Assembly (NCBI GenBank): GCA_947174215.1 | Contig: CAMWIB010000094.1 | Span: 1-5,263 of the forward strand | Direction of reading: 5' to 3' | From: an uncultured Clostridia bacterium | GTDB lineage: Bacteria; Bacillota; Clostridia; Christensenellales; CAG-917 | DNA length: 5,263 nt | Shown here: positions 5,217-5,263 of the stretch, in pieces | How positions within the stretch are numbered: position 1 is the stretch's first letter | How the letters are laid out: each line of letters starts with the position of its first letter | Made by a program: the position numbers and the translations under genes | Notes under the pieces: generated by a model | Database searches by the model: none | The model's input: only the letters and a program-made list of their open reading frames with translations | Told to the model about the DNA's origin: nothing

Positions 5217-5245
5217 AAGGCTCACCCCATTATGGGATAAGCCTT
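5217..5245 (-). terminator. Intrinsic terminator of a - strand gene beyond the right edge
   Basis: On the - strand, AAGGCT (5245-5240), a 3x3 internal loop, CCCA, loop TAA, TGGG (5229-5226), then AGCCTT (5222-5217), followed by TTAAATTTTATAA. The T-rich tail exists only on this strand. It lies 47 bases before the -35 box at 5170, separating the riboswitch unit from whatever precedes it. The stretch 5063-5263 contains no other gene. Confidence 0.65.
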
Positions 5246-5263
5246 AGACAATACGTCTTATGA

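Overview
The window looks like a chromosomal segment of a low-to-moderate-GC Firmicute, most likely an uncultured clostridial (gut-type) bacterium. The grounds are strong GGAGG-type ribosome binding sites, consensus TTGACA/TATAAT promoters, a SAM-clan (S-box-like) riboswitch with an intrinsic-terminator expression platform, and the protein families present. This is inferred from style, not from a species-specific marker. Every gene ends in TAA or TGA and the standard bacterial code fits.

Left part, + strand (1-2180): the tail of an FAD-dependent oxidoreductase of the geranylgeranyl-reductase-like type, broken by an in-frame TAA at 79-81, followed 5 bases later by a complete MATE multidrug/toxic-compound exporter. 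The ribosome binding site of the exporter lies inside the last codons of the oxidoreductase, so the two were built as one operon. A long near-perfect inverted repeat (2260-2290) ends this unit and also serves the convergent operon from the right.

Middle part, - strand (4450 down to 2348): a promoter (TTGAAA-17-TATAAT) drives a three-gene operon: a YgjP-like (SprT-related) zinc metallopeptidase, a NADAR-family N-glycosidase (YbiA-like) and a PPP-type metallophosphatase. The spacings are 28 and 72 bases and there is one shared terminator. NADAR proteins act on ADP-ribose-type N-glycosides, and PPP enzymes cleave phosphoesters or nucleotide polyphosphates, so a shared job in nucleotide/ADP-ribose damage handling is possible but is inference.

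Right part, - strand (5170 down to 4616): the most striking element. A perfect-consensus sigma-A promoter (TTGACA-17-TATAAT) starts an RNA that folds as a SAM-I-clan riboswitch aptamer (5137-5043) with a covarying pseudoknot but almost no P4 helix. An antiterminator/terminator switch follows, then a 118-residue protein of no recognised family. A naive gene call starting at a TTG at 5062 runs through the aptamer and terminator and should be replaced by the ATG at 4970-4972. The gene is predicted to be on when S-adenosylmethionine is scarce. A further hairpin terminator at 5217-5245 closes a - strand unit beyond the window.

No tRNA, rRNA, CRISPR array, insertion sequence or transposase was seen. 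The only gene-poor stretches are 2181-2347, 4341-4615 and 5063-5263, each described in the features.
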